Shown: one piece after another, positions 1 through 10,802 of the stretch
Numbering within the stretch: the stretch's first letter is position 1
How the letters are laid out: the number at the start of each line of letters is the position of its first letter
Origin: Paenibacillus sp. FSL R10-2782
Lineage (GTDB): Bacteria; Bacillota; Bacilli; Paenibacillales; Paenibacillaceae
Direction of reading: 5' to 3'
Length of the DNA stretch: 64,000 bases
Assembly (NCBI RefSeq): GCF_038592985.1
Contig: NZ_CP151951.1
Coordinates: forward strand, 4,083,001 to 4,147,000
Notes under the pieces: model-generated
What the model was told of the DNA's origin: nothing
What the model saw: only the letters and a program-made list of their open reading frames with translations
Database searches by the model: none
Position numbers and translations under genes: made by a program

Positions 1-469
1 TCTCCCATACCACAACATCTGGAAAAGTCACCGTTGCATAATATAAAATAGCCAACGCTGTCGATACCTCAAACATCGTGGGCGATCCCAAATCACTGGC
101 CGCGATTTCCTTGACCAACGGATACAAACGATTGGCAAGTAAGACCAGTGTATCATCGGGAATATCCGTCCCGTTGAATTGGAATCGGTTCGTAAACCGG
201 GTGATATACGGAGACGTAAAGGTTCCCACATCATAACCGCATTTCAGCAGAACAGAGGTTAAGAAAGCACAGGTCGAGCCCTTGCCATTGGTTCCCGCAA
301 TATGCACAAATTTAAGATGCCGTTGCGGATCACCCAACATGCTCATTAACTTCTCAATCCGTTCCAGTCCGGGTCTGATTCCAAACGGAATCAAACCGTT
401 AATCCATTCCACTGCTTCCTCATAGCTTTGTAAAGGAGCCGCTCCCCCGCCCCTGATTGTATCTGACAT
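1..469 (-). CDS. folC: Folylpolyglutamate/dihydrofolate synthase, N-terminal part (cut by window edge)
   Basis: This is the first 156 or so residues of a FolC-type Mur ligase, which adds glutamates to folates in the cytoplasm. The visible N-terminus carries the family start IPFGIRPGLERI, the P-loop HIAGTNGKGS and the segment TFTSPYITRF that follows it in the family. The ATG at 469 is preceded by AGGTGAAGAGG. It lies 36 nt downstream of valS on the same strand with no terminator between, so it is probably co-transcribed and under the valS T-box. valS-folC is also the Bacillus order. The remainder lies beyond position 1, so completeness cannot be judged. Confidence 0.93.
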   Translation of the reverse strand, partial: MSDTIRGGGAAPLQSYEEAVEWINGLIPFGIRPGLERIEKLMSMLGDPQRHLKFVHIAGTNGKGSTCAFLTSVLLKCGYDVGTFTSPYITRFTNRFQFNGTDIPDDTLVLLANRLYPLVKEIAASDLGSPTMFEVSTALAILYYATVTFPDVVVWE

Positions 470-505
470 CCTCTTCACCTTCAGGTCATTTTATAGTTAG
501 TGGAA

Positions 506-3172
506 TTATCCCTTGAGTTCTTCAATCCGTGCGATAACTTTGGCGCGCTTATCCGAATAATCGGCTTGCTTGGCCTTCTCTTCCTCGATGACTTTGGCTG
601 GTGCCTTCGCCACGAAGCCTTGGTTGGACAGCTTTTTCTCCACGCGCTCCACTTCACTGTTCAAATGCTGAAGCTCTTTTTCCAGTCTGCTAATTTCCTG
701 GGCAATATCAAGCAGCCCGGCTAACGGCAGGTATAGCTCTGCTCCGCTGACTACGGAAGTCATGGCTTTATCTGGAACAGATAGCTCCAATCCCGCATCA
801 AATTCAGATGTATTACAGAATCGACGTACATATTCTCCATTGCGGCTAATGATATCGAGAACGGCTTGATCGCCAGGTTTTACGAGCAATTCGATCTTTT
901 TACTCATCGGCACGTTCACTTCAGAGCGGATATTCCGCACAGCGCGAATCACGTCGATCAGGAAATTCATTTCAGCTACCGCATCCTTGTCCTCGAAAGC
1001 CGAATCGTAAACAGGCCAAGCGGCCAGTGTAATCGTTTCGCCTTCATGCGGGAGATGCTGCCATATTTCCTCGGAGATAAACGGCATGAACGGATGAATC
1101 ATACGCAGTGTCCGATCCAACACATACGCCAGTACGGACTGTGTTTTCTTTTTCGCCTCTGCGTTCTCGCCATACAGGGAAAGCTTCGCAAACTCGATGT
1201 ACCAGTCGCACAAGTCATCCCAAATAAAGTTGTACAGAAGGCGGCCTGTCTCGCCAAATTCATAAGCATCTATTAGACGCGTGATATCGCGTGAAGTTTC
1301 GTTCAAACGGTGTAGGATCCAGCGGTCCGCTGTGCTCAAATCACCGGTAATGTCGATATCCGCCGCAGTGACCCCTTCCAGATTCATCAGCGCAAAGCGT
1401 GACGCATTCCAGATTTTATTGGCAAAGTTACGTGCCTGCTCTACCCGTTCCCAACGGAAGCGAAGGTCCTGTCCAGGCGTACTACCTGTAGAAACCATGT
1501 AACGCATGGCATCCGTACCGTATTTGTCGATTACGTCGAGCGGATCAACACCATTGCCAAGGGATTTGGACATTTTCTTTCCATCCGCATCACGAACCAG
1601 TCCGTGCATAAGCACGTCCTTGAACGGAATCTCTTCCGTAAACTCCAGTGCGGTAAAGATCATCCGCGACACCCAGAAATAAATAATGTCATACCCTGTA
1701 ACCAGAACATTGGTTGGGTAGTAGCGTTGGAGATCCTCAGTCTGCTCAGGCCAGCCCAGTGTCGAAAACGGCCACAAGGCAGAGCTGAACCATGTATCCA
1801 GTACATCCTCATCCTGTTTCAGCTTTCTGCCAGCATATTCAGGCAAGGTTGTAGGATCCTCTGCCGATACAATAACTTCTCCGGTTTCTTCATCGTACCA
1901 GGCCGGAATACGGTGTCCCCACCACAATTGACGTGAAATACACCAGTCACGTACATTTTCAATCCAGTGCAAATAAGTACGCTCAAAGCGATCCGGAACA
2001 AAGTTTACACCATTGCCAGCCTTCTGCACTTCAATCGCTTTGGCTGCCAGAGGCTTCATTTCCACGAACCATTGTGTAGACAGATAAGGTTCTACAACCG
2101 CACCTGTACGCTCGCTGTGGCCTACCTGGTGCACATGCTCTTCAATACGGATGAGTACGCCCTGCTCTTTCAGATCAGCGACGATTTGCTTGCGGCAATC
2201 GCTGCGATCAAGACCCTGATATTTGCCTGCTTCGGCATTCATCGTACCTGTTTCGTCCATTACCGTAATTTGTGGCAACTGGTGACGTTGTCCCATTTCA
2301 AAGTCATTCGGATCATGAGCTGGTGTAATTTTAACCGCGCCGCTACCGAAATCTTTTTCTACATAATCATCCGCAATGACCGGAATTTCCCGACCGATAA
2401 TCGGAAGCACGAGTGTTTTGCCGATCATATGCTTGTACCGTTCATCCTCAGGATGTACGGCTACCGCTGTATCGCCCAGCATGGTTTCAGGTCGCGTGGT
2501 GGCTACAGTGATAAACCCGCTGCCATCTTGAAGCGGATATTGCAAGTGATACAAATTTCCGTTTACCTCTTTGTATTCCACTTCAATATCTGACAGAGCC
2601 GTACGTGCAGCGGGGTCCCAGTTAATGATGCGTTTGCCGCGATAAATCAGGCCCTTCTTGTACAGCTTGACGAATACTTCACGAACGGCTTGAGACAGCC
2701 CATCATCCAGCGTAAAACGCTCACGCGAATAATCGAGGGAAAAACCCATTTTTTCCCATTGATTATGGATATTGTCCAGGTAGAGATCCTTCCATTCCCA
2801 AACCTTCTCCAAAAATTTCTCGCGTCCCAGATCGTAGCGCGTCAAACCTCCCTCACGCAGCTTCTGCTCTACCTTCGTCTGGGTGGCAATGCCCGCATGG
2901 TCTGCCCCTGGCAACCACAATGCGTCATAGCCCTGCATCCGCTTGGTGCGGATAATGATGTCCTGCAAAGTAAAATCAAGAGCATGTCCAATGTGTAGCA
3001 TGCCTGTAACATTCGGTGGCGGAATAACGATTGTAAAAGGCTCTGCCTCTGGAAGTCGCCCAGCGCGGAAATACCCCTTCTCCATCCACGTTTTGTACCA
3101 TTTTTTTTCGGCTGATTTTGGATCGTACGTTGTCGGCATTTCCAAGGTTGTCTTGTTGTCTTGTTCTGACAT
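506..3172 (-). CDS. valS: Valyl-tRNA synthetase
   Basis: This class I aminoacyl-tRNA synthetase charges tRNA-Val in the cytoplasm. The 888-residue length is typical for bacterial ValRS. The HIGH signature is at residues 60-63 ([14 protein letters not shown]). The KMSKS loop ([12 protein letters not shown]) lies in the middle of the protein, and the lysine/glutamate-rich C-terminal stretch fits the ValRS tRNA-binding coiled coil. The frame stays open upstream to 3298, but that part is T-box leader. The start at 3172 is chosen because GGAGG lies 9 nt upstream and the protein then begins like other ValRS. It has its own promoter and a T-box leader, and reads on into folC. Confidence 0.97.
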   Translation of the reverse strand: MSEQDNKTTLEMPTTYDPKSAEKKWYKTWMEKGYFRAGRLPEAEPFTIVIPPPNVTGMLHIGHALDFTLQDIIIRTKRMQGYDALWLPGADHAGIATQTKVEQKLREGGLTRYDLGREKFLEKVWEWKDLYLDNIHNQWEKMGFSLDYSRERFTLDDGLSQAVREVFVKLYKKGLIYRGKRIINWDPAARTALSDIEVEYKEVNGNLYHLQYPLQDGSGFITVATTRPETMLGDTAVAVHPEDERYKHMIGKTLVLPIIGREIPVIADDYVEKDFGSGAVKITPAHDPNDFEMGQRHQLPQITVMDETGTMNAEAGKYQGLDRSDCRKQIVADLKEQGVLIRIEEHVHQVGHSERTGAVVEPYLSTQWFVEMKPLAAKAIEVQKAGNGVNFVPDRFERTYLHWIENVRDWCISRQLWWGHRIPAWYDEETGEVIVSAEDPTTLPEYAGRKLKQDEDVLDTWFSSALWPFSTLGWPEQTEDLQRYYPTNVLVTGYDIIYFWVSRMIFTALEFTEEIPFKDVLMHGLVRDADGKKMSKSLGNGVDPLDVIDKYGTDAMRYMVSTGSTPGQDLRFRWERVEQARNFANKIWNASRFALMNLEGVTAADIDITGDLSTADRWILHRLNETSRDITRLIDAYEFGETGRLLYNFIWDDLCDWYIEFAKLSLYGENAEAKKKTQSVLAYVLDRTLRMIHPFMPFISEEIWQHLPHEGETITLAAWPVYDSAFEDKDAVAEMNFLIDVIRAVRNIRSEVNVPMSKKIELLVKPGDQAVLDIISRNGEYVRRFCNTSEFDAGLELSVPDKAMTSVVSGAELYLPLAGLLDIAQEISRLEKELQHLNSEVERVEKKLSNQGFVAKAPAKVIEEEKAKQADYSDKRAKVIARIEELKG

Positions 3173-3204
3173 ATCAGGATACCTCCATGATTTTTCAATT
3201 GGCA

Positions 3205-3515
3205 AATAAAAAAAGCCCTTCATCCTCAAAGGACGAAAGGCTGTTCTCTCGCGGTACCACCTTTGTTTCACCCCTAGTGTATGTATCCACTGATCCATTA
3301 CACATGGTGTGACACTTATGCAGATAACGGCTGCGGACCGTCCTTATTCTACCGTGAACCTCGTACCTTCCGTTGGGATTAAATGAGGGACCGTTCGAAC
3401 AGGCGACTCCCGGGTGACTTCGGCCAGTAGCTTCCTGCGGAACCTCACAGCGCTGCAATTCCACTCTCTGAAGGGCTTGCTGCCTACTCTTCCCGATCTC
3501 AGTCTTTCAATAGCT
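3205..3515 (-). promoter_or_regulatory. T-box leader of valS-folC
   Basis: The leader carries the conserved T-box core AGGTGGTACCGCGAGA (3247-3262). A terminator hairpin of AGCC/GGCT type with a U-tail follows at 3214-3242. The early stem-I elements GGGAAGAGTAGGC and AGAGAG are also present. A GTC triplet at 3416-3418, in the context CGAAGTCACC, is a plausible valine specifier; this assignment is by eye. Known mechanism: uncharged tRNA-Val pairs with the specifier and the T-box bulge and stabilises the antiterminator, allowing read-through into valS. Confidence 0.93.
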
Positions 3516-3522
3516 ATACCAC

Positions 3523-3551
3523 ATCATACATTTCCCATTGGCTATAGTCAA
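3523..3551 (-). promoter_or_regulatory. Sigma-A promoter of valS
   Basis: TTGACT (3546-3551), a 17-nt spacer and TATGAT (3523-3528) on the minus strand. Transcription would begin near 3515, just before the first stem of the T-box leader. Confidence 0.85.
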
Positions 3552-3580
3552 CACCCGCTGCTCATTTTCCAATGACCGAA

Positions 3581-4903
3581 TTAAGGGATGTACAATACCT
3601 GCCCTTCTTCCACATGATGCTCTGCCAGCCTGTTGTACAGTTGAAGCTCCCGTGTGCTGAGTTGATAGCGGTCAGCGATCGTTTCCAGTGTATCTTCACG
3701 CTGCACGATGCATAATCGAACTTTGCGGAAAGGCGTTTCATCCTGTGTATGAAAAAAAAGGTTTTTCCACTTGGCATTCTCACGCTCATCTTCGGCTTGC
3801 TGTGCCTGACCCTGCGGTTCTTGCTCCAACTGCTGCTGGTATTCTGCTTCCTTCACCGAACGACTGGACTGGAGCAATGATGAGTAGACCACCGGATCCG
3901 GCTCGTCTGCTTTTTCGTCCTTTTTGCTGTTCAGCGCCACGCGCATTTCCGGCTTATCATCGGCAGTAGTGTCATGAAACACAGCGTCCATCTGCTCTAG
4001 CGTCTCACGTCTAAAATCATCTACCTGACCTGCTGCCAACTGTGGCTCCAGATAAAGCTCCGACTCCGTAGCGTGATGCGGTTCAGTCAGTAAAGGATCA
4101 TAGACCACATCCGGAGCTGTGGAGGATATTTTCGGCTCACTTCCCGTCCATGCCTCCTCTTGCTGAACCCCCCATACTTCAGGAGTATTATGCTCAGGCT
4201 TTACCTCGGAAGTGCTGTCTTCAACAGCTTTGCCCGTCCAAGGCTCATAGATCCGGTTCGAGTCTACAACAGGCTCGTAACTTTGCTGTTCCGATGATAA
4301 CTTCTGCTCCCTAGGATCCTGTGACGGCTGTTCCCAGGAAGCATACTCCTGCTGAACTGGCAGCCTGTATAAAGATCCAGACTCCGTCGTATACTCAGCT
4401 ACAGAATCCTTAGTAGAATAAGCCTCTTCCTGACGATGCTCTCCATTGGACGAAAAAGGTTGCGCCCGATGTTCAGGTGCGTGTACCACCGTAAATTCCT
4501 CATCCAGCCAAACTGCTGTCTCCTCCGCATGGGAGCTTTCCACCCCGTGCAGGGAGAGAACGCCTGTAATATTAAGACTACGTAGTGATAGCAGGTCCAC
4601 ATCAAAATTTTCAATCTCAACAGAGATGTCTTCCAATCTTCCTACCCGATTCAGTGGAATCGTAATTTCTACCGGGATCAAATGATGGAGCTCGTTCGTT
4701 ACCTGTTCAGGTGTGCGGTATACGCCCTCCAGCAGCAAATGCCCTCGCAAAGCGGCATGGTCGCCGTGGGTTACAACCTGAATACGTGGCAGAAGCTCAA
4801 TTTCCTCCAACTCAGCAATCCCGGCAGCTTCCTCCGTCAAATGAATGCGTTCATAAATATCAAAACGCAAGCCTTGCGGCTGATCATTCTGTTGTTTGTT
4901 CAA
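3581..4903 (-). CDS. spoVID: SpoVID-like spore coat morphogenesis protein with C-terminal LysM
   Basis: Probable stage VI sporulation protein D, which in Bacillus helps encase the spore in coat proteins. The last 45 residues form a LysM domain (VQREDTLETIADRYQLS to EEGQVLYIP). The first 160 residues contain a conserved globular region (LRFDIYERIHL, then LPRIQVVTHGDHAALRGHL). The middle is long, acidic and Glu/Gln-rich, as in SpoVID. It sits between hemL and valS as in B. subtilis. Start choice: AGGAGG abuts the ATG at 4912, leaving no spacer, whereas a TTG at 4903 lies 9 nt after AGGAGG; I prefer the TTG. With 440 residues it is shorter than the Bacillus protein. Sequence similarity is weak outside the ends, so the name rests on LysM, layout and synteny. 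Confidence 0.8.
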   Translation of the reverse strand: MNKQQNDQPQGLRFDIYERIHLTEEAAGIAELEEIELLPRIQVVTHGDHAALRGHLLLEGVYRTPEQVTNELHHLIPVEITIPLNRVGRLEDISVEIENFDVDLLSLRSLNITGVLSLHGVESSHAEETAVWLDEEFTVVHAPEHRAQPFSSNGEHRQEEAYSTKDSVAEYTTESGSLYRLPVQQEYASWEQPSQDPREQKLSSEQQSYEPVVDSNRIYEPWTGKAVEDSTSEVKPEHNTPEVWGVQQEEAWTGSEPKISSTAPDVVYDPLLTEPHHATESELYLEPQLAAGQVDDFRRETLEQMDAVFHDTTADDKPEMRVALNSKKDEKADEPDPVVYSSLLQSSRSVKEAEYQQQLEQEPQGQAQQAEDERENAKWKNLFFHTQDETPFRKVRLCIVQREDTLETIADRYQLSTRELQLYNRLAEHHVEEGQVLYIP

Positions 4904-5028
4904 GGATGGCATCCTCCTTCGGGCAGTCTCCGCACATCCTCTGACTCTTGTCAGGCGCACGGAAACTCCATATTGCAAACCGTTTCTAGGTTCAAGTATA
5001 TGCGCCAAAATAGAAGGCATGCCATCTT

Positions 5029-5940
5029 TTATAGCTGTTGATGCAGCTTTTGAAAATCATCCGGCCAAGCATCTTCCACAGTAATCGTTTCACCGCTCAG
5101 CGGATGACGGAAGGTAAGACGCTCTCCGTGCAGCGCCTGCCTGTTAAAATCAACAGCCCGTCCCCCGTATAATACATCTCCCAATAACGGATAACCAGCA
5201 TGACTAAGATGAACGCGAATCTGGTGCGTTCGGCCTGTTTCCAGTGTTAAATATACGAGGCTTACCGCCTTTTGACCGCTCCCCCATACTTCACCAAGTT
5301 CCACATGGGTAACCGCGCTCTGACCGGTCGGAGAAACACGGCGACGCTGCTTGTGATGCCTGTCCTTGCCAATCGGCCAATCCAGCGTTCGCAGTGATGA
5401 AGGGACTTCCCCCCGTACCAAAGCCACATAACGGCGACCGATATCCTTAGCTCTCATCTGCTCGTCCAGCTTGAGCAACGCAAATTCATTTTTGGCATAC
5501 AGCACCGGGCCTGTTGTATCCGTATCCAGACGATGCACATGCCGTACTGCCGTATGGATGCCATTCATCTCATAATACGATGCGACCGCATGATCCAACG
5601 TCAGTGGGCCATCTTTTACAGCTCCGTCCGGATGTACCGCCATACCCGCCGGTTTGTGTGCGACCAGGCAAAAATCATCCTCATACAGCACCTTCAAATC
5701 GTACCAGCGAGGAATCACGCCAAGATTTGTAACGGGAAAAAGGGCCAGCCGCAGCCGGTCCCCCGCAAGTTCAATCTGCTTTTCGTGTCGCAGTCTGCGC
5801 CACAGCTTGTCCGGTAGCTCCAAACGGTTCAGCAGCCAATGATCTACTGCATCGGTGCGATATTCACCCTCTGTTATTTCACGTCCCGGTGTAACTTCCA
5901 GCCATGGTCCCCGTCTTTTCCAGCCTCCCTGCCAACTCAT
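5029..5940 (-). CDS. RluA-family pseudouridine synthase
   Basis: This enzyme isomerises uridine to pseudouridine in rRNA or tRNA. The catalytic motif [16 protein letters not shown] holds the active-site aspartate. [23 protein letters not shown] matches the conserved C-terminal RluA block, and [12 protein letters not shown] the early one. The first 80 residues resemble a degenerate S4-like domain. The ATG overlaps the hemL stop in an ATGA arrangement, so it is translationally coupled to the heme operon. B. subtilis lacks a gene at this position, so this is a lineage insertion. The exact RNA target cannot be read from the sequence. Confidence 0.9.
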   Translation of the reverse strand: MSWQGGWKRRGPWLEVTPGREITEGEYRTDAVDHWLLNRLELPDKLWRRLRHEKQIELAGDRLRLALFPVTNLGVIPRWYDLKVLYEDDFCLVAHKPAGMAVHPDGAVKDGPLTLDHAVASYYEMNGIHTAVRHVHRLDTDTTGPVLYAKNEFALLKLDEQMRAKDIGRRYVALVRGEVPSSLRTLDWPIGKDRHHKQRRRVSPTGQSAVTHVELGEVWGSGQKAVSLVYLTLETGRTHQIRVHLSHAGYPLLGDVLYGGRAVDFNRQALHGERLTFRHPLSGETITVEDAWPDDFQKLHQQL

Positions 5941-7241
5941 AGACGTTTGAGCGCACGATAGTTGGCTTCAATGGTAGCATCAATATCTTCCACCGTATGC
6001 ACTCCCGACACAAACATGCCCTCAAATTGGGATGGCGCCACACTGACTCCCTCGTTCACCAATTCGGTAAAGTAACGGCGGAAGTGGTCCTGATTACTTG
6101 TTTTGGCTGTATCAAAATTGACAACCTTCTCTTCCGTGAAAAATGGACAAACCATGGAACCCACACGGTTGATCGTGACAGGTATACCCAGCTCACGTGC
6201 ATTACGCTCGAATCCGGCCTGAAGCCGTGCTGCCCGTTCTTCCAGCCGCTCATATACTTCTGGCGTCAGCAATTTAAGGGTCGAATAGCCTGCTGCCATA
6301 GCCAGCGGATTTCCGCTAAGCGTACCCGCCTGATAGATCGGACCGGAAGGTGCAATCTGTTCCAGAATATCACGACGTCCACCATATGCACCTACAGGCA
6401 GACCTCCGCCAATGACTTTACCCAGGCATGTGAGATCCGGGGTCACACCAAAACGACCTTGAGCTGAATGAAGTCCTACCCGGAATCCGGTCATGACTTC
6501 ATCAAAAATCAGCAGGCTTCCATACTGCCGGGTTACTTCGCGCAGTCCTTCCAAAAATCCGGGTTGTGGCGGTACGACTCCCATATTTCCGGCTATTGGC
6601 TCGACAATAATGGCGGCAATTTCCTCACCGAATTTTTCAAAGGCCAGTTTCACCGAAGCCAAATCATTGTAAGGAACGGTGATCGTATGCGTTGCCACGA
6701 CCTCGGGTACACCGGGGCTATCAGGCAGACCCAGTGTTGCTACACCAGAGCCTGCTTTAATCAGCAAGCTGTCCGCATGACCATGATAAGAGCCTTCAAA
6801 TTTAAGAATTTTGCTGCGGCTCGTGAATCCGCGTGCGAGTCGAATCGCGCTCATCGTCGCCTCGGTTCCCGAGTTGACCATACGAACGATATCCATGGAA
6901 GGAACACGCTCACACACGAGCTTCGCCATTTCGGTTTCCGCCAACGTCGGCGCTCCGAAGCTGGTTCCTTTGACAACTGCGGCCTGTAGAGCCTTAACAA
7001 CCTCAGGATGCGCATGTCCCATAATGAGCGGTCCCCATGAACATACATAGTCAATATAGGATTGACCGTCGATATCATACACCCGCGATCCTTCTCCACG
7101 GTCGATATAAACAGGCGTAATGCCAACGGATTTAAAAGCCCTTACCGGACTGTTTACGCCACCCGGAATATATTGCTTTGCCTCGTCAAAGGCTGCCTTG
7201 GAGCGCGCATCCTTGCGCACTGTTCGTTGTTCGTTGATCAT
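5937..7241 (-). CDS. hemL: Glutamate-1-semialdehyde 2,1-aminomutase
   Basis: A PLP enzyme that converts glutamate-1-semialdehyde to 5-aminolevulinate, the second step of the C5 heme pathway. It has 434 residues, the family's usual size. [14 protein letters not shown] binds the cofactor phosphate, [11 protein letters not shown] is the PLP-contacting block, and [17 protein letters not shown] carries the Schiff-base lysine. The start at 7241 is preceded by GGAGTG; the six codons upstream are less likely coding. It lies 31 nt after hemB and overlaps the pseudouridine synthase gene by 4 nt. Confidence 0.97.
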   Translation of the reverse strand: MINEQRTVRKDARSKAAFDEAKQYIPGGVNSPVRAFKSVGITPVYIDRGEGSRVYDIDGQSYIDYVCSWGPLIMGHAHPEVVKALQAAVVKGTSFGAPTLAETEMAKLVCERVPSMDIVRMVNSGTEATMSAIRLARGFTSRSKILKFEGSYHGHADSLLIKAGSGVATLGLPDSPGVPEVVATHTITVPYNDLASVKLAFEKFGEEIAAIIVEPIAGNMGVVPPQPGFLEGLREVTRQYGSLLIFDEVMTGFRVGLHSAQGRFGVTPDLTCLGKVIGGGLPVGAYGGRRDILEQIAPSGPIYQAGTLSGNPLAMAAGYSTLKLLTPEVYERLEERAARLQAGFERNARELGIPVTINRVGSMVCPFFTEEKVVNFDTAKTSNQDHFRRYFTELVNEGVSVAPSQFEGMFVSGVHTVEDIDATIEANYRALKRL

Positions 7242-7272
7242 TCTGATCACTCCTGTCATCTGAAAAATACAC

Positions 7273-8271
7273 TTATTGCTTTAACCATCTTGCCGCATCC
7301 TTGGCGGAATAGGTAATAATCATGTCCGCACCCGCACGCTTCATGCTTGTCAAAATCTCCAGCACCATCGCTTTTTCATCAATCCAGCCTTGAAGGGCTG
7401 CCGCCTTGACCATCGCGTATTCACCGCTGACGTTGTAAGCCACCATTGGCAGATCAAATTGATCCTTAATCGTGCGCATTACGTCCAGGTACGAAAGGGA
7501 CGGCTTCACCATCAGCATGTCCGCACCTTCCAGCACGTCGGATTCTGCTTCTCGCAATGCTTCACGTGCATTAGCAGGGTCCATCTGATAGGACTTGCGG
7601 TCCCCGAATTGCGGTGCAGAATTTGCCGCTTCCCGGAAAGGACCATAAAAAGCAGACGCATATTTGACGGAATACGACATAATCGGAATATGTGAGAAGC
7701 CTTCCTGATCCAGTCCTTGTCGAATCGCCTGCACAAAGCCGTCCATCATATTGGATGGTGCGATAATATCAGCGCCCGCTCTGGCTTGGGAAACGGCTGT
7801 ACGTACCAGCACCTCCAGCGATTCGTCATTCAGCACTTCACCACATACCTCACCATCATGCTCATGCATGTGGACCATGCCGCAGTGCCCATGATCCGTA
7901 AACTCGCACAAACAAGTATCAGCCACAACCAGCAGCTCGGGATAACGCGACTTGATCAGGCGTGTAGCTTCCTGAACAATACCATCGTCCACAAAAGCCG
8001 AAGTGCCCAGGCTATCCTTCGTCTCCGGAATGCCAAACAGGAGCACGGCAGGAATGCCAAGCTCACTAATTTCTTTCAATTCTTCTTCCAGTTGATCCAG
8101 AGAAAATCGGTACACACCGGGCATGGAGCTAATTTCCTGCTTCACTCCTGTACCGAATGTTACATAGATCGGCTGGATAAAATCAGCGGGATTCAATACC
8201 GTCTCACGCACCATACTGCGGATAGCAGCGGATTGGCGCAAACGGCGATGACGGGTAAAAGGAACACTCAT
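7273..8271 (-). CDS. hemB: Delta-aminolevulinic acid dehydratase (porphobilinogen synthase)
   Basis: Condenses two 5-aminolevulinate molecules to porphobilinogen. It has 332 residues. The first Schiff-base lysine is in [18 protein letters not shown] and the second in [13 protein letters not shown]. The zinc-type cysteine cluster [16 protein letters not shown] suggests a zinc enzyme. The ATG at 8271 has GGAGG 9 nt upstream; the nine codons before it are leader. It lies between the fused cobA/hemD gene and hemL in the operon. Confidence 0.97.
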   Translation of the reverse strand: MSVPFTRHRRLRQSAAIRSMVRETVLNPADFIQPIYVTFGTGVKQEISSMPGVYRFSLDQLEEELKEISELGIPAVLLFGIPETKDSLGTSAFVDDGIVQEATRLIKSRYPELLVVADTCLCEFTDHGHCGMVHMHEHDGEVCGEVLNDESLEVLVRTAVSQARAGADIIAPSNMMDGFVQAIRQGLDQEGFSHIPIMSYSVKYASAFYGPFREAANSAPQFGDRKSYQMDPANAREALREAESDVLEGADMLMVKPSLSYLDVMRTIKDQFDLPMVAYNVSGEYAMVKAAALQGWIDEKAMVLEILTSMKRAGADMIITYSAKDAARWLKQ

Positions 8272-8316
8272 GATTGCAAACCTCCAGTTTTTATACATTC
8301 ATTTGGAAAAATAAAG

Positions 8317-9870
8317 TTATGATGTCACAGCATTCGATTGTTTCCAGTCACATAGCGATTGGATCAAGCTTTCAATGGTTGCCTTTTCTGCCATGAAGCT
8401 GACGGTCAGGCCCGCTTGGGTCGCTGTTTCTCCGGTGAGAGGGCCAATCACAGCGATCGTCACTCCCTCCAACAGCGACAGCGGATCTTCGACTCCCATC
8501 TGCCTGAGTGCTTCCAGAAAAAAGGTGACTGTTGAGGAACTGGTAAAAGTAATCGCATGGATGGCACGTTCCTCAAGCAGCTTGAGCAGCTCATCATCCT
8601 GTGCGTTTGCCGCCAGCACGGTTTGATACAAATCAGCCTCTGTCACCTCAAGTCCCAGCTCTCTCAGCTTCTCTGGCAGCCATGACCGGGCAAGATCCCC
8701 TCTTGGCAGAAATACACTCTGCCCTGCCTGCAAATCCTGCTCAAACGCTTCGAGCAAGCCCTCTGCCTGAAAAGGACCTTCGATCTGCTCCGCTTCAATT
8801 CCGTGCGTGCGAAGTGCCGCCGCTGTAGCCGGTCCGACTGCGGCAATACGCGCCTTAAATAGCGAACGAACATCCTTGCCTTGTTCCTTCAGATGAGTGA
8901 AAAAGTATTCCACTCCGTTAACGCTGGTAAAAAACACCCAGTCGTATTCAGGCAATCGTGCAAACGCCTCAGCAATTTGCCGTTTCGTTGGCTCATCCGA
9001 AGGGACAACCGTCTGGATGACGGGAAATTCATAAGGCTCTCCGCCAAGCTCCTCAATCCGATGAACCAGACTGCTGGCCTGTGCGCGCGCACGTGTAACC
9101 AAAATCCGCTTGCCGAACAACGGCATTTCCTCAGCCCATTTTAACTGTTCACGCTGATTAACCACTTCTCCGACGACAATGACGGCAGGAGGCTGAAAAT
9201 TCGCGGCTTTCACCTTGGCCTCAATATCTGCCAGCGTACCCACCAGTGTATCCTGCTCCGCACGCGTTCCCCAACGGATCAACGCAACGGGAGTACTAGG
9301 CGGCTTGCCATGCTTCATCAGTTGTTCACTAATATAGCCGATCTTCGCCACACCCATCATAAAGATCAGTGTGCCCGTTGCATTCGTTACTTTATCCCAA
9401 TGAATACTCTTGTCGAGCTTGTCCGGACTTTCATGCCCCGTAATGATAGACAGCGATGAGGCCATATCCCGGTGTGTGACCGAAATGCCCGCATAGGCAG
9501 GTACACTGATCGCTGATGTAATGCCGGGTACGATCTCATAGGAAATACCATGCTTGCGCAGCAGTCCGGCTTCTTCACCGACCCGTCCAAAAATGGTGGG
9601 ATCTCCGCCTTTGAGCCGGACGACCGTTTTTCCTTCCAAAGCCAGATCCACCAGTAGCTGATTGATTTCCTCTTGCTTCATGGTATGACGATCCGGTAGC
9701 TTGCCGACGTATATTTTCTGAGCACCTGGCTTCATCAAGCCCAAAAGACGAGGGCTTGCCAGTCTGTCATAGACAATAACATCACCCAACTGAATACATT
9801 CCCAGCCCTTGACCGTAATCAGTCTTGCGTCTCCGGGTCCTGCGCCTACTAAATATACCTTTCCTGCCAT
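8317..9870 (-). CDS. cobA-hemD: Fused uroporphyrinogen-III C-methyltransferase / uroporphyrinogen-III synthase
   Basis: A two-domain enzyme of 517 residues. Residues 1-245 are the SAM-dependent methyltransferase (VYLVGAGPGDARLITVKG; VVRLKGGDPTIFGR; GITSAISVPAYAGISVTHR), which makes precorrin-2 from uroporphyrinogen III. Residues about 255-510 are HemD (GKRILVTRARAQASSLVHRI; FFTSVNGVEYFF; HAITFTSSSTV), which makes uroporphyrinogen III. Fusion puts synthesis of the branch-point compound and its diversion to siroheme or cobalamin in one polypeptide. The neighbouring met8-like gene supplies the next step. In B. subtilis hemD stands alone at this place. Confidence 0.94.
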   Translation of the reverse strand: MAGKVYLVGAGPGDARLITVKGWECIQLGDVIVYDRLASPRLLGLMKPGAQKIYVGKLPDRHTMKQEEINQLLVDLALEGKTVVRLKGGDPTIFGRVGEEAGLLRKHGISYEIVPGITSAISVPAYAGISVTHRDMASSLSIITGHESPDKLDKSIHWDKVTNATGTLIFMMGVAKIGYISEQLMKHGKPPSTPVALIRWGTRAEQDTLVGTLADIEAKVKAANFQPPAVIVVGEVVNQREQLKWAEEMPLFGKRILVTRARAQASSLVHRIEELGGEPYEFPVIQTVVPSDEPTKRQIAEAFARLPEYDWVFFTSVNGVEYFFTHLKEQGKDVRSLFKARIAAVGPATAAALRTHGIEAEQIEGPFQAEGLLEAFEQDLQAGQSVFLPRGDLARSWLPEKLRELGLEVTEADLYQTVLAANAQDDELLKLLEERAIHAITFTSSSTVTFFLEALRQMGVEDPLSLLEGVTIAVIGPLTGETATQAGLTVSFMAEKATIESLIQSLCDWKQSNAVTS

Positions 9871-9874
9871 TTCA

Positions 9875-10801
9875 TTATCCCCTCACCTGCGCCAGAATTT
9901 GTTCCGCTCCTTTGGCGATCAAGCTCGCCGCCACTGCTTCTCCCAGCTTTTGAGGATCATTTCCCTGGAGCGTTTCCTTCAAAATAACCCCGCCATCCGG
10001 CGAGCCTACCATGCCCGTGAGGCGGATTTCCTGGTCAGCCCAGATTGCGTGAGCCCCGATTGGCACCTGGCATCCCCCATTCAGCACTCCAAGGAAGGTA
10101 CGTTCTGCCGCCACCGTAGCGGAGGTATCCCGGTCGTTATACAGGCGCAGCAATGCCAGCAGCTCTTCATCGTCTGCGCGGCACTCAATGCCGAGCGCTC
10201 CTTGACCTACTGCTGGCAAGCAGGCTTCCTCCGGTATATAGGACGTGATCCGGTCTTTCCAGCCCATCCGGTGCAAACCTGCCGCAGCTAAAATAATGGC
10301 ATCAAAGCCTTCAGTCTCCAGTTTTTTCAGGCGGGAATCAATATTACCTCGCACAGGCTCCAATTGAAGATCTGGTCGTAAGGACTTGATTTGGCTGGCT
10401 CTGCGCAGGCTGCTTGTGCCGACCTTTGCCCCTTGTGGCAGGTCCTCCAGGCTCTTGGATCCCAGGGTAACGAGACAATCCCGCGGGTCCTCCCGACGCG
10501 GCACCGCGCCGTTCACTAGCCCTTCAGGCAATTCTGACGGCATATCCTTCATGCTATGTACTGCCATATCAATTTCACCAGCGAGCATGGCCTGTTCAAT
10601 TTCTTTGACAAACAGCCCTTTGCCACCCACCTTGGACAACGTTACATCCAAAATCCGGTCGCCCTTGGTCAATATTTTTTTTACGACAAACTGCATATCC
10701 AGCCCATGCTCCGCGCACAATGCGTTCAAATCCTCTATGACATGCCCGGTCTGAGTTAGCGCAAGCGCGCTCTGTCTGCTACCTACCACAATTGTTCGCA
10801 T
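9875..10801 (-). CDS. hemC: Hydroxymethylbilane synthase (porphobilinogen deaminase)
   Basis: Links four porphobilinogen units into hydroxymethylbilane. It has 308 residues. Cys244 in [11 protein letters not shown] is the dipyrromethane cofactor anchor. [19 protein letters not shown] and [10 protein letters not shown] are the family's substrate-binding blocks. The ATG at 10801 has AGGAGG upstream (AGGAGGAATAGC then ATG); the frame is open 8 codons further without a better site. Only 1 nt separates it from the met8-like gene and 4 nt from cobA-hemD. Confidence 0.97.
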   Translation of the reverse strand: MRTIVVGSRQSALALTQTGHVIEDLNALCAEHGLDMQFVVKKILTKGDRILDVTLSKVGGKGLFVKEIEQAMLAGEIDMAVHSMKDMPSELPEGLVNGAVPRREDPRDCLVTLGSKSLEDLPQGAKVGTSSLRRASQIKSLRPDLQLEPVRGNIDSRLKKLETEGFDAIILAAAGLHRMGWKDRITSYIPEEACLPAVGQGALGIECRADDEELLALLRLYNDRDTSATVAAERTFLGVLNGGCQVPIGAHAIWADQEIRLTGMVGSPDGGVILKETLQGNDPQKLGEAVAASLIAKGAEQILAQVRG

Positions 10802-10802
10802 G

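Noticed and set aside
1967..2593. A 208-codon plus-strand open frame opposite valS
   Set aside because: Lies wholly within valS, has no start signal and no recognisable domain.
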